The notes beneath the pieces were generated by a model that ran no database searches, was not told where the DNA came from, and saw only the letters and a program-made list of their open reading frames with translations. Made by a program: the position numbers and the translations under genes. From contig CADBAG010000005.1 in assembly GCA_902792635.1 (NCBI GenBank), positions 125,255 to 189,254 of the forward strand: a stretch of 64,000 bases of DNA. The letters run 5' to 3'. This DNA is from an uncultured Prevotellaceae bacterium. GTDB lineage: Bacteria > Bacteroidota > Bacteroidia > Bacteroidales > Bacteroidaceae. Numbering within the stretch: position 1 is the first letter of the stretch; every line of letters starts with the position of its first letter. Of the stretch, positions 53,625 to 62,390 are shown one piece after another.

Positions 53625-55370
53625 ATGAATATATTAGAGTTGAGTGAGCAGGAGATTGGCCGCCGCCAGAGCCTGCAACAGTTGCGCGAGATGGGTATCA
53701 ACCCCTACCCCGCCGCTGAGTTCCCCGTAACAGCTTTCAGCACAGACATTAAGCAGAACTTCCAGGAAGGAGAAAAGCCGGAGGTCGTCATCGCCGGTCG
53801 TATGATGAGCCGCCGTGTCATGGGTAAAGCCAGTTTCATGGAGCTCCAGGACAGCAAGGGCCGTATCCAGGTCTATGTCACCCGCGACGATATCTGCCCG
53901 GGCGAGAACAAGGATATGTACAACACGGTCTTCAAGAAACTGCTCGACATCGGTGATATCATCGGCATCCGTGGTTTCGTCTTCAAGACACAGACCGGTG
54001 AGATCTCCGTTCATGCTCAGGAGCTCACTGTGCTCTCCAAGAGCCTTAAGCCGCTGCCTATCGTGAAATACAAGGATGGTGTGGCATACGATAAGTTCGA
54101 TGACCCTGAGATGCGTGCCCGTCAGCGCTACGTGGATCTCATTGTCAACGACGGTGTGAAGCAGACCTTCATCAACCGCGCCACAGTCATCCGCACCATG
54201 CGCAAGTTCTTTGATGACGCTGGTTACACAGAGGTAGAGACACCTGTGCTGCAGACTATCGCAGGTGGCGCCACAGCTCGCCCATTCATCACTCACTACA
54301 ATGCGCTCGATACAGACATGTATCTGCGTATCGCCTTGGAGCTTTATCTGAAGCGCCTCATCGTCGGTGGCTTCGAGGGTGTCTACGAGATCGGCAAGGC
54401 TTTCCGCAACGAGGGTATGGACAAGAACCACAACCCTGAGTTCACGCTCATGGAACTCTATGTGGCTTACAAGGACTACAAGTGGATGATGTCGTTCACA
54501 GAGAAGATGCTTGAAACGATCTGTATCGCTGTCAACGGCACACCGGAGGTTCACTATCCCGACGGCAAGGTCATCAGCTACAAGGCTCCGTTCCCACGCG
54601 TCACGATCCTCGACTCTATCAAGGAGAAGACAGGCTACGACCTCTCTGACAAGACAGAAGAGGAGATCCGCGACATCGCTGTGAACAAGCTCAAGATGGA
54701 GACCATCACCGATGCCATGGGTAAGGGTAAGCTCATCGACGAGATCTTCGGTGACTTCTGCGAGGGTACTTATATCCAGCCGACATTCATCATCGACTAT
54801 CCTGTCGAGATGTCGCCGCTGACAAAGATGCACCGCTCTAAGCCCGGCCTGACGGAGCGCTTCGAGCTCATGGTCAACGGTAAGGAGCTCGCCAACGCTT
54901 ACTCTGAGCTCAACGACCCGCTCGATCAGGAGCAGCGTTTCATCGACCAGATGAAGCTTGCTGACAAGGGTGACGACGAGGCTATGGTCATCGACTACGA
55001 CTTCCTTCGTGCCCTGCAGTATGGCATGCCGCCGACGAGTGGTATCGGTATTGGCATCGACCGTCTCGTGATGCTCATGACAGCCAAGGACTTCATCCAG
55101 GAGGTCATGCTCTTCCCGCAGCTCAAGCCTGAGGTGAAAATGCCACAGACAAGCGTCAAGGACTGGGAAGACAAGATCGGTGTGCCCGAGAACTGGGTCT
55201 ACGTGCTCCGCAAGGCCGGCTACAACCTCATCTCCGACATCAAGGATGTCAAGGCACAGGCACTGCAGCAGAAGATGCTCGAGATCAACAAGAAATATAA
55301 GCTCGGTTACGACAAGCCTGACCTCGACACCATCCAGCAGTGGATCGATAGCGCATCCGCTAAAGAATAA
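53625..55370 (+). CDS. lysS: Lysyl-tRNA synthetase, class II
   Basis: LysRS charges tRNA-Lys. The 581-residue protein has an OB-fold anticodon domain (RMMSRRVMGKASFMELQDSKGRIQVYV). The class II core includes FINRATVIRTMRKFFDDAGYTEVETPVLQ, YEIGKAFRNEGMDKNHNPEFTLMELY and GIGIGIDRLVMLMTAK. It is longer than the usual 500 because of a C-terminal extension of about 70 residues (VKDWEDKIGVPENWVYVLRKAGY onward), which is seen in Bacteroidetes enzymes. Confidence 0.96.
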   Translation: MNILELSEQEIGRRQSLQQLREMGINPYPAAEFPVTAFSTDIKQNFQEGEKPEVVIAGRMMSRRVMGKASFMELQDSKGRIQVYVTRDDICPGENKDMYNTVFKKLLDIGDIIGIRGFVFKTQTGEISVHAQELTVLSKSLKPLPIVKYKDGVAYDKFDDPEMRARQRYVDLIVNDGVKQTFINRATVIRTMRKFFDDAGYTEVETPVLQTIAGGATARPFITHYNALDTDMYLRIALELYLKRLIVGGFEGVYEIGKAFRNEGMDKNHNPEFTLMELYVAYKDYKWMMSFTEKMLETICIAVNGTPEVHYPDGKVISYKAPFPRVTILDSIKEKTGYDLSDKTEEEIRDIAVNKLKMETITDAMGKGKLIDEIFGDFCEGTYIQPTFIIDYPVEMSPLTKMHRSKPGLTERFELMVNGKELANAYSELNDPLDQEQRFIDQMKLADKGDDEAMVIDYDFLRALQYGMPPTSGIGIGIDRLVMLMTAKDFIQEVMLFPQLKPEVKMPQTSVKDWEDKIGVPENWVYVLRKAGYNLISDIKDVKAQALQQKMLEINKKYKLGYDKPDLDTIQQWIDSASAKE

Positions 55371-55380
55371 GGAATTTAAC

Positions 55381-55408
55381 GTAGGGGCGGCCCTGGTGGC
55401 CGTCCTAC
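55381..55408. repeat. Short GC-rich palindrome of the GTAGGGGCGG family
   Basis: GTAGGGGCGGCC and GGCCGTCCTAC face each other across CTGGT in the lysS-gpsA gap. One mismatch (G-T) is present in the 12-bp stem. Confidence 0.7.
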
Positions 55409-55440
55409 CGTAGGAAAGCAAATATCTCAATCGCAAATTA

Positions 55441-56490
55441 ATGAGCTTCATCAACAACCTTTGGCAGAAAGTGCTGCACCCCATGAAACCATGGGGTGGT
55501 ATCGAAGGTGGAATCGCCATCATCGGCGGTGGCTCGTGGGCTACGGCCATCGCTAAGATGGTAGTGGCACGGACGGGTCATATCGGTTGGTACATGAGGC
55601 GCAGTGACCGCATCGCCGAGTTTAAGAAGCTTGGGCATAACCCCGCTTATCTGACGGCGCTCAACTTCGACACGAGTCAGATAACGTTCTCGGCTGACCT
55701 CAATGAGATTGCGCGTAAATACAACACACTCATCTTCGTCACGCCATCGCCTTATCTGAAGAATCATTTGGCAAAACTCACGACAGACATCAGTAATAAG
55801 ACTGTCGTGACGGCTGTCAAAGGTATCGTGCCGGATGAGGACATGGTCGTGAGTGAGTATTTCCACACACGCTACAACGTGCCGCAGGATCATATCCTAT
55901 GCATCGGCGGCCCATCTCATGCAGAGGAGGTAGCCATGAACCGACTCACCTATCTCACGATAGGCTGTACCGACGAGAAGACAGCGGAGGCGTTTGCCAA
56001 CGTACTGCGCAGCGATTATGTTCGCGTGGAGACGTCAGCAGACATCATTGGCATCGAATATGCTGCCGTATTGAAGAACGTTTACGCTATCTGTGCAGGT
56101 ATCTGCAACGGACTGCGCTATGGTGACAACTTCATGGCAGTACTGCTCACCAACTGCGCACGCGAAATGAATCGCTACTTGACGGCTGTATCGCCCGCCA
56201 AGCGAAACATCTGCGACAGCGTGTACCTCGGTGACCTTGCCGTTACCTGCTATTCCAACTTCTCACGCAACCGCACGTTTGGTACGATGATTGGCAAAGG
56301 CTATAGCGTTGAGAGCGCACAACTTGAGATGAAGATGGTGGCGGAGGGCTATTACGGTACGAAATGTATGACGGAGCTCAATAAGCAGGCTCACGTCGAC
56401 ATGCCGATTCTCGACACCGTCTACGACATCCTCTATCGCGGTGCTGACCCTGCTGCCTCAATCCTCGCACTCACTGCGAGACTGACATAA
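55441..56490 (+). CDS. gpsA: Glycerol-3-phosphate dehydrogenase
   Basis: GpsA makes sn-glycerol-3-phosphate for phospholipids. The 349-residue protein has the dinucleotide motif [17 protein letters not shown] near residue 25. It also has [14 protein letters not shown] with the catalytic Lys, [54 protein letters not shown] and [17 protein letters not shown]. It lies between lysS and pgi in a plus-strand run. Confidence 0.95.
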   Translation: MSFINNLWQKVLHPMKPWGGIEGGIAIIGGGSWATAIAKMVVARTGHIGWYMRRSDRIAEFKKLGHNPAYLTALNFDTSQITFSADLNEIARKYNTLIFVTPSPYLKNHLAKLTTDISNKTVVTAVKGIVPDEDMVVSEYFHTRYNVPQDHILCIGGPSHAEEVAMNRLTYLTIGCTDEKTAEAFANVLRSDYVRVETSADIIGIEYAAVLKNVYAICAGICNGLRYGDNFMAVLLTNCAREMNRYLTAVSPAKRNICDSVYLGDLAVTCYSNFSRNRTFGTMIGKGYSVESAQLEMKMVAEGYYGTKCMTELNKQAHVDMPILDTVYDILYRGADPAASILALTARLT

Positions 56491-56542
56491 TAAGATATAT
56501 TCAGTAGATAACATATTAATCCATATTAATAATAGAAACAAA

Positions 56543-57904
56543 ATGGAGAACATTAAGTTAGACACCTCTAAGGCCGCACAGTTTCTCGCTGCCAATGCAG
56601 TGAAGGACTACGAGCCGAAGGTAAAAGCCGCTCAGGATGCTCTTGAGAACGGCACATGTGAGGGTAACGATTTCTTGGGCTGGCTCCACCTCCCCTCAGA
56701 GACCACAGATGATTTCCTTAACGATGTGGAAGCTTGCGCAGAGCTCCTCCGTGCTAAGTGCGACACTGTCGTTGTAGCTGGTATCGGTGGTTCTTATCTC
56801 GGTGCACGCGCCGTCATCGAGGCACTCGGCAACTCGCTGCAGTGGCTCGTCAACGATGGTTCCAAGGCTCCTAACGTCATCTTCGCAGGTAACAGCATCT
56901 CCGAGGACTACCTCGCTGAGCTGACCGATTATCTCAAGGACAAGAAGTTCGGTGTCATCAACATCTCCAAGAGTGGTACGACAACAGAGACAGCGCTCAC
57001 CTTCCGTCTGCTCAAGAAGCAGTGTGAGGCTCAGCGCGGCAAAGACGAGGCTAAGGACGTCATCGTCGCTATCACGGACGCTGTCAAGGGAGCTGCCCGC
57101 AAGACTGCAGAGAAAGAGGGTTACAAGACTTTCGTCATCCCCGACAACGTAGGTGGCCGTTTCTCTGTCCTCACTCCGGTTGGTCTGCTGCCTATCGCTG
57201 TAGCTGGCTTCGACATCAAGGCTCTCGTTCAGGGTGCACGCGATATGGAGAAAGCTACTGCTATTGACGTACCTTTCGAGCAGAACATCTCTGCACAGTA
57301 TGCTGCTACCCGTCAGGCTCTGTATACAGAGGCCGGCAAGAAGATTGAGATCCTTGCTGACTTCCAACCGAAGCTTCACTTCATCGCTGAGTGGTGGAAG
57401 CAGCTCTACGGAGAGAGCGAGGGTAAGAACGGCAAGGGTATCTTCCCTGCATCCTGCGACTTCACGACAGACCTTCACTCCATGGGTCAGTGGATCCAGC
57501 AGGGTGAGCGTTCTATCTTCGAGACGGTCATCTCTATCGAGCAGCCTAACCGTAAGCTTCTTTTCCCGCACGACGATGAGAACCTCGACGGCCTCAACTT
57601 CCTTGAGGGCAAGCGCGTAGACGACGTCAACAAGATGGCTGAGCTCGGCACACGCCTGGCTCACGTCGACGGTGGTGTTCCTAACATCCGTGTCAGCGTT
57701 CCTAAGCTCGATGAGTACTACCTCGGTCAGGTCATCTACTTCTTCGAGAAGGCTTGTGGCATCAGCGGTCTGCTTGAGGGTGTCAACCCGTTCAACCAGC
57801 CCGGTGTGGAGGCTTATAAGAAAAACATGTTCGCTCTTCTCGGCAAGCCCGGCTACGAGGATGAGACCGTTGCTATCCAGAAGCGTCTCGCTGAGGAGAA
57901 GTAA
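56543..57904 (+). CDS. pgi: Glucose-6-phosphate isomerase
   Basis: Pgi interconverts glucose-6-phosphate and fructose-6-phosphate. The 453-residue protein is the short bacterial form, with [59 protein letters not shown], and a C-terminal [20 protein letters not shown] stretch ([14 protein letters not shown]). Catalytic Glu is in the [26 protein letters not shown] region. Confidence 0.97.
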   Translation: MENIKLDTSKAAQFLAANAVKDYEPKVKAAQDALENGTCEGNDFLGWLHLPSETTDDFLNDVEACAELLRAKCDTVVVAGIGGSYLGARAVIEALGNSLQWLVNDGSKAPNVIFAGNSISEDYLAELTDYLKDKKFGVINISKSGTTTETALTFRLLKKQCEAQRGKDEAKDVIVAITDAVKGAARKTAEKEGYKTFVIPDNVGGRFSVLTPVGLLPIAVAGFDIKALVQGARDMEKATAIDVPFEQNISAQYAATRQALYTEAGKKIEILADFQPKLHFIAEWWKQLYGESEGKNGKGIFPASCDFTTDLHSMGQWIQQGERSIFETVISIEQPNRKLLFPHDDENLDGLNFLEGKRVDDVNKMAELGTRLAHVDGGVPNIRVSVPKLDEYYLGQVIYFFEKACGISGLLEGVNPFNQPGVEAYKKNMFALLGKPGYEDETVAIQKRLAEEK

Positions 57905-57958
57905 TAAGTGCTCAATAAATAAATAATATTAGTGATAAATATTATCAGTGGAAATTAA

Positions 57959-58684
57959 ATGATGGATATCAAACAAGCCATCAACTCTTATAACACGACC
58001 TTTGGGGTGGAGTTCCGCCCCAAGGCCGTGCTTTTCGATATGGACGGCGTGCTCTACGACTCCATGCCTCACCATGCCATCGCCTGGCAGAAGTCCATGG
58101 CACAGTTCGGCATCAATATGACAGCCCACGACGCCTATGCCACAGAGGGTGCACGAGGCTTCGACACCGTGAAGATGCTCGTCAAGCAACAGAAAGGTAT
58201 CGACATCTCTGATGAGAAAGCCAAGGAGATGTATGGAGTGAAAAGCAACATTTTCCATGCCATGCCCGAGGCTCCTATCTTCGACGGGGTGAAGGAACTG
58301 ATGCAGCGGATTACGGATGCAGGACTGTCCGTGAATGTCGTCACAGGCAGTGCACAGAAGCCACTCATCGCACGACTTCATCACGATTTCGGTCAATGGC
58401 TCACCCCCGAGCATATCACCACGGCTTACGATGTCAAGCGTGGCAAACCTGATCCCGATCCTTATCTCACAGGACTGCGCAAGGCAGGGAACCTGAAACC
58501 GTGGGAGGGTATCGTTGTAGAGAATGCTCCCTTAGGCATTCATGCGGGTGTAGCAGCAGGTTGTTTCACCATCGGCATCAACAGTGGACCGCTTCCCGAC
58601 AGCGATCTCCTCGCAGAGAAACCCAACCTTCTCTATCAGAAGATGACGGAACTGCTCGACGACTGGGATCAGATTATTGGGTAA
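57959..58684 (+). CDS. HAD-family phosphatase or phosphoglucomutase-like
   Basis: The 241-residue protein has HAD motif I in VLFDMDGVLYDSMPHHAIAW, motif II in NVVTGSAQ, motif III Lys in DVKRGKPDPDPYLTG and motif IV in GIVVENAPLGIHAGVAAG. The cap domain and DMDGVLYDS resemble beta-phosphoglucomutase and related sugar phosphatases. The cofactor is magnesium; the substrate is probably a sugar phosphate but cannot be fixed from sequence. ATG codons at 57959 and 57962 are both possible starts. Confidence 0.87.
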   Translation: MMDIKQAINSYNTTFGVEFRPKAVLFDMDGVLYDSMPHHAIAWQKSMAQFGINMTAHDAYATEGARGFDTVKMLVKQQKGIDISDEKAKEMYGVKSNIFHAMPEAPIFDGVKELMQRITDAGLSVNVVTGSAQKPLIARLHHDFGQWLTPEHITTAYDVKRGKPDPDPYLTGLRKAGNLKPWEGIVVENAPLGIHAGVAAGCFTIGINSGPLPDSDLLAEKPNLLYQKMTELLDDWDQIIG

Positions 58685-58724
58685 ATAACAAGGTATTGGT
58701 TGCAACACCGAATAACATCACAAT

Positions 58725-59318
58725 ATGCTCAGATATATTCTTTCCTTTTTACTATTGCTCACTGCTTTTTGCGCAACGGCACAGGAGCCGCAGCGTAGGA
58801 AGCTCGTTGTCATCGACATCGAGACGAAGGTTCCTATGCGCAACGTCATCGTGAGTACGAAAGACGGCTACCGCGACACCACCAACTGGCGCGGTATCTG
58901 TTATGTGCCGGCTACATTCGATACACTCACGGTGTCCAAGCACAATTATATTCCCGAGCGCTTGCTTGCCAAGGAACTGAAAGACACGACCTCTCTCATC
59001 CCCGCAGGCTCTGCCATTAGTGAAGTGACGGTATGGGGAAAGAACGATATCAACCAACAGATTAAAAGAGGTGTGGGCTATAATCCATTGCCCAGTCCTA
59101 AGTCGGGAGTCATAGGCAGCTTCGACCTCGCCAATATCCTTGACCGACGTGGACGACGCGACCGTAAGCATCTGAGGATCGTACGCCAGAAGTTCCAAGA
59201 GATGGACACCACCGGTGACCCCATCGTTGACGCTTACAACAAAGCCATGGAAGAGAAACGGCTCGAGGAAGAGGCTAAAGGAAACAAAGAGGAGAATAAT
59301 ACTGAAGAAAAGAAATAA
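58725..59318 (+). CDS. Secreted protein with carboxypeptidase-regulatory-like domain
   Basis: The 197-residue protein has a signal peptide (YILSFLLLLTAFCATA-Q). A small beta-sandwich domain follows (KLVVIDIETKVPMRNVIVSTKDGYRDTTNWRGICYVPATFDTLTVSKHNYIPERL), like the CarboxypepD-regulatory-like domains common in Bacteroidetes envelope proteins. The end (EEKRLEEEAKGNKEENNTEEKK) is highly charged. Function is unknown. It sits 18 bp before mnmA. Confidence 0.72.
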   Translation: MLRYILSFLLLLTAFCATAQEPQRRKLVVIDIETKVPMRNVIVSTKDGYRDTTNWRGICYVPATFDTLTVSKHNYIPERLLAKELKDTTSLIPAGSAISEVTVWGKNDINQQIKRGVGYNPLPSPKSGVIGSFDLANILDRRGRRDRKHLRIVRQKFQEMDTTGDPIVDAYNKAMEEKRLEEEAKGNKEENNTEEKK

Positions 59319-59336
59319 GGAGGAATTAATACAACG

Positions 59337-60422
59337 ATGATTGATTACGACAAGATAAGAGACAAGCGCATTGCAGTACTGCTCAGCGGCGGCGTAGACT
59401 CCTCCGTGGTGGTCTACGAGTTCGCCTCACGCGGCATCCATCCCGACTGCTTCTATATCAAGATTGGACCCGAGGAGAAAGAGGAATGGGACTGTAACTC
59501 AGAGGAGGATCTTGAGATGGCAACGGCCGTAGCGGCTAAGTACGGCTGCAAACTGCAGGTTGTCGACTGTCATAAAGAGTACTGGTCGCAGGTGACGCGG
59601 TACACCATGGAGAAGGTCAAGGCGGGACTCACGCCTAACCCTGACGTGATGTGCAACCGCCTTATCAAGTTCGGTGCCTTCGATGAAAAGATGGGACACA
59701 GCTATGACCTCATCGCTACCGGGCACTATGCGCAGACGGAGTGGATAGACGGCAAGAAATGGCTCACGACAAGTCCCGACCCCGTGAAGGATCAGACCGA
59801 CTTCCTCGCGCAGATCTATCAGTGGCAGCTAAAGAAAGCCATCTTTCCCATCGGTCACTACGTGAAGAATGAGGTACGCGACATCGCTGAGCGCGAGCAT
59901 CTCGTCAACGCCAAGCGCAAGGACTCGCAGGGCATCTGCTTCTTGGGCAACATCAACTACGATGAGTATATCCGTCGCTATGTCGGTGAGAAGACGGGCG
60001 ATGTCATTGAGTTAGAGACAGGAAAGAAGATCGGAGAGCATAAAGGTCACTGGTTCCACACCATCGGCCAGCGCAAAGGTCTCGGTCTCGGTGGCGGTCC
60101 GTGGTTCGTCGTGAAGAAAGATGCAGAGAAGAATATTCTCTATGTCAGTCACGGCTATGACCCGCAGACAGCTTACAAGAGTGACTTTATCATCCACGGC
60201 TTCGACTTCCTCACAGAAGGGATCACAACTCTTCCTGAGCATATCACATTTAAGATCCGCCACACCCCTGATAACCACGAGGCAACGGTCGAAGATCATG
60301 GCGACGGCACATATACCATCCACAGTAAAGATAAGATCCACGGCGTGGCACCGGGTCAGTTCTGCGTCATCTACGATGCAGAGCATCATAAATGCTACGG
60401 CTCCGGAGAAATAACATTGTAA
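59337..60422 (+). CDS. mnmA: tRNA-specific 2-thiouridylase
   Basis: MnmA thiolates U34 of Lys, Glu and Gln tRNAs. The 361-residue protein has the PP-loop VLLSGGVDSSVVVYEF, the first catalytic Cys in NPDVMCNRLIKF, ATGHYAQ, and the second Cys in DSQGICFLGNINYDEYI, then HTIGQRKGLGLGGGPWFV. It starts after a good GGAGG ribosome-binding site. It lies 4 bp from the CvfB-like gene. Confidence 0.94.
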   Translation: MIDYDKIRDKRIAVLLSGGVDSSVVVYEFASRGIHPDCFYIKIGPEEKEEWDCNSEEDLEMATAVAAKYGCKLQVVDCHKEYWSQVTRYTMEKVKAGLTPNPDVMCNRLIKFGAFDEKMGHSYDLIATGHYAQTEWIDGKKWLTTSPDPVKDQTDFLAQIYQWQLKKAIFPIGHYVKNEVRDIAEREHLVNAKRKDSQGICFLGNINYDEYIRRYVGEKTGDVIELETGKKIGEHKGHWFHTIGQRKGLGLGGGPWFVVKKDAEKNILYVSHGYDPQTAYKSDFIIHGFDFLTEGITTLPEHITFKIRHTPDNHEATVEDHGDGTYTIHSKDKIHGVAPGQFCVIYDAEHHKCYGSGEITL

Positions 60423-60426
60423 TATT

Positions 60427-61344
60427 ATGGAACACGAAAAGACTTCATTGCGCTTAGGCGATTACAACACGCTCAAGGTCACGCGCCTTGCTCAGCGTGA
60501 TAACCCCCACTCCACCGGTGGCAAGGAGACCTTCGGTATCTTCCTTGATGGAGGCCGCGAGGGGGACATCCTCATGCCGAAGAAATACGTACCGGAAGGC
60601 ACAAAGGTAGGTGACGAGGTGCGCTGCTTCGTCTACCTCGACCAGGAGGAGCGGCTCGTGGCAACAACGGAGACACCCCTCGCCAAGGTGGGTGACTTCG
60701 CTTGTCTCGAATGCACGTGGGTGAACCAGTATGGCGCCTTCCTCAACTGGGGACTGATGAAGGATCTCTTCTGTCCGTTCCGTGAGCAAAAGAAAAAGAT
60801 GGAGATTGGCGAGAGCTACATCGTCTACATCCATCTCGATGAGGAGAGCTATCGCATCGTAGCTACGGCGAAGATCGACAAATACCTCAAGTCAGCTAAA
60901 TCAGCAGGATTGAAAGAGAAACAGGAGGTCGACCTGTTGGTATGGCAGAAGACGGACCTCGGCTTCAAGGTTATCGTCAACAACCAATACCAGGGCCTCG
61001 TCTACCGTGATCAGATCTTCCAGTATATTCACACCGGTGACACGCTGAAAGGCTTCGGGGAGAAGGTTCGCCCTGATGGCAAACTCGATATCATCCTTCA
61101 GCCCACAGGACGACGCCAGACGCTCGACTTTGCCGACACACTCTTGGAATGGATCAAGAGCCATGACGGCTTCTGTCCTTTCGGCGACAAGAGTGCGCCC
61201 GACGACATCAAGCGCACGTTCCAGGTCAGCAAGAAGGTGTTCAAGAAAGCGGTCGGTGACCTCTACAAACGTCACCTCATCACGATCACAGACCGCGGGT
61301 TGCATCTAATTTCCACAGAGGAGCAGCCATCAGCGCCTGCATAA
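60427..61344 (+). CDS. S1-domain RNA-binding protein, CvfB-like
   Basis: The 305-residue protein matches the CvfB/YitL group: three S1-like OB domains (GDYNTLKVTRLAQRDNPHSTGGKETFGIFLDGGREGDILMP, CTWVNQYGAFLNWGLMKDLFCPF, and a third around GFKVIVNNQYQGLVYRDQIF) and a C-terminal winged helix. These proteins bind RNA, and in staphylococci affect virulence gene expression. The last 59 bp overlap the convergent Nudix hydrolase gene. Confidence 0.88.
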   Translation: MEHEKTSLRLGDYNTLKVTRLAQRDNPHSTGGKETFGIFLDGGREGDILMPKKYVPEGTKVGDEVRCFVYLDQEERLVATTETPLAKVGDFACLECTWVNQYGAFLNWGLMKDLFCPFREQKKKMEIGESYIVYIHLDEESYRIVATAKIDKYLKSAKSAGLKEKQEVDLLVWQKTDLGFKVIVNNQYQGLVYRDQIFQYIHTGDTLKGFGEKVRPDGKLDIILQPTGRRQTLDFADTLLEWIKSHDGFCPFGDKSAPDDIKRTFQVSKKVFKKAVGDLYKRHLITITDRGLHLISTEEQPSAPA

Positions 61345-61855
61345 TCTCGCCCCGCTCCAGAATGCCATGCACCTCCTCAGCCGTGAGGAGGTAGACATCC
61401 AAGTCTTCATTAGCATCGAAATGTTGTGCGCCTGCATGTTCCACGCCTCGGGCAAGGAACGTGTGGGCGATATTATTATTTGTACCGGGGTTCGGACAGA
61501 GCTCCATGAACGATTCCCATTCGCCACCGCCGAATCCCGTCTCTTCCATGAGCTCACGCTTAGCAGCAGCCATCGGCTCCTCACCCTTCTCTATCACACC
61601 GGCAGGTATCTCCCACTCCACGACACCTAATCCATGGCGGTATTGACGCTCAAAGAGATATTTTCCTTCTTTAGTAATAGCGATGACATTGATCCAGTCG
61701 GGATACTCCAACGACCAATAGTCATCCTTGATGCGCCCGTCAGGCAGCATCAGTTTATCTTTACGAACCGTCATCCACGGCTCCTTTACAACATATTCCG
61801 AGGAGATCGTCTTCCAGCGCATCTCTTCATCCGAACGCTTGAGTTTAATCGACAT
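61286..61855 (-). CDS. Nudix hydrolase, ADP-ribose pyrophosphatase-like
   Basis: The 189-residue protein has an intact Nudix box, GVIEKGEEPMAAAKRELMEE followed by TGF, preceded by RQYRHGLGVVEWEIPA as in ADP-ribose and related diphosphatases. It probably hydrolyses ADP-ribose or other nucleoside diphosphate derivatives. Unlike the araR product, all catalytic glutamates are present. It converges with the CvfB-like gene and the ends overlap by 59 bp. Confidence 0.87.
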   Translation of the reverse strand: MSIKLKRSDEEMRWKTISSEYVVKEPWMTVRKDKLMLPDGRIKDDYWSLEYPDWINVIAITKEGKYLFERQYRHGLGVVEWEIPAGVIEKGEEPMAAAKRELMEETGFGGGEWESFMELCPNPGTNNNIAHTFLARGVEHAGAQHFDANEDLDVYLLTAEEVHGILERGEIMQALMAAPLWKLDATRGL

Positions 61856-61916
61856 AACTTATTCTAATTTTGTTTGCAAAATTATCAAATTCTTCGCAGT
61901 TCTGACAATAATCTCG

Positions 61917-61924
61917 TAACTTTG
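61917..61924 (+). promoter_or_regulatory. Promoter -7 element before the His/Cys-rich gene
   Basis: TAACTTTG is preceded by TTCG at a 20-nt spacing. A 13-bp direct repeat containing TTTGTGAGACAT occurs twice between 61943 and 61968, over the predicted start, and could be a regulator or translation-control site. Confidence 0.5.
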
Positions 61925-61957
61925 CAATGAAGAAAGAATAATTTGTGAGACATCTTT

Positions 61958-62311
61958 GTGAGACATTTAGATCATAAGCGGCAATTGAGTGCTTGGATAC
62001 TCTTAGGAGTATTCATCCCAATGCTCTTATTCGCTTCACTCCACACTCACAAACAGGAACAGAGACTGGCAACGACAGAGTGCTATGCTTGTCTTCACCA
62101 CATCCATCATGATGGTCACCTCTCTTCCAACACCTTCTCTATTGACCACTGCGTGCTCTGCACGTTCTTGGCTTTGCCTTATGTAGCCGGCACCACACTT
62201 GCAGTTCTTGCTGTCATTGGTTTAGCATTTTCTCTTGGCTACAAGGCTTCATATACCCTTTGTTTGAGGAAGCAAAGGGCTTATTCGCTCCGGGCACCAC
62301 CAATGCAGTAA
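61958..62311 (+). CDS. His/Cys-rich small membrane protein, possible metal binder
   Basis: The 117-residue product, starting at GTG, has an N-terminal hydrophobic segment (AWILLGVFIPMLLFASLHTH). A short loop follows with ECYACLHHIHHDGHLS and DHCVLCTFLALPY, which holds two CxxC pairs and many histidines. A second membrane helix (TLAVLAVIGLAFSLGY) and a basic tail complete it. The residues suggest binding of zinc, copper or iron at the periplasmic side. It lies 80 bp upstream of a TonB-dependent receptor with metal-receptor-like features. No named family is assigned. Confidence 0.72.
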   Translation: MRHLDHKRQLSAWILLGVFIPMLLFASLHTHKQEQRLATTECYACLHHIHHDGHLSSNTFSIDHCVLCTFLALPYVAGTTLAVLAVIGLAFSLGYKASYTLCLRKQRAYSLRAPPMQ

Positions 62312-62344
62312 TTCTTTTACTTCTTATTGTTATTAGAAAGAAAA

Positions 62345-62361
62345 GTGCCTCGGAGAGGCAC
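62345..62361. repeat. Solitary NCCTCGGAGAGGN hairpin
   Basis: GTGCCTCGGAGAGGCAC is a perfect 7-bp stem with a GGA triloop, matching the small hairpin found at the ends of the large palindromic elements. Here it occurs alone, 30 bp before the receptor gene. Confidence 0.7.
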
Positions 62362-62390
62362 ACTCATTCATAAATATATTATTTTTCCTC

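Noticed and set aside
53634..55550. A 638-codon open frame on the strand opposite lysS.
   Set aside because: It is a mirror frame of a high-confidence synthetase gene, caused by codon bias; its translation has no domain and is full of Leu, Val and His as expected of an antisense frame.
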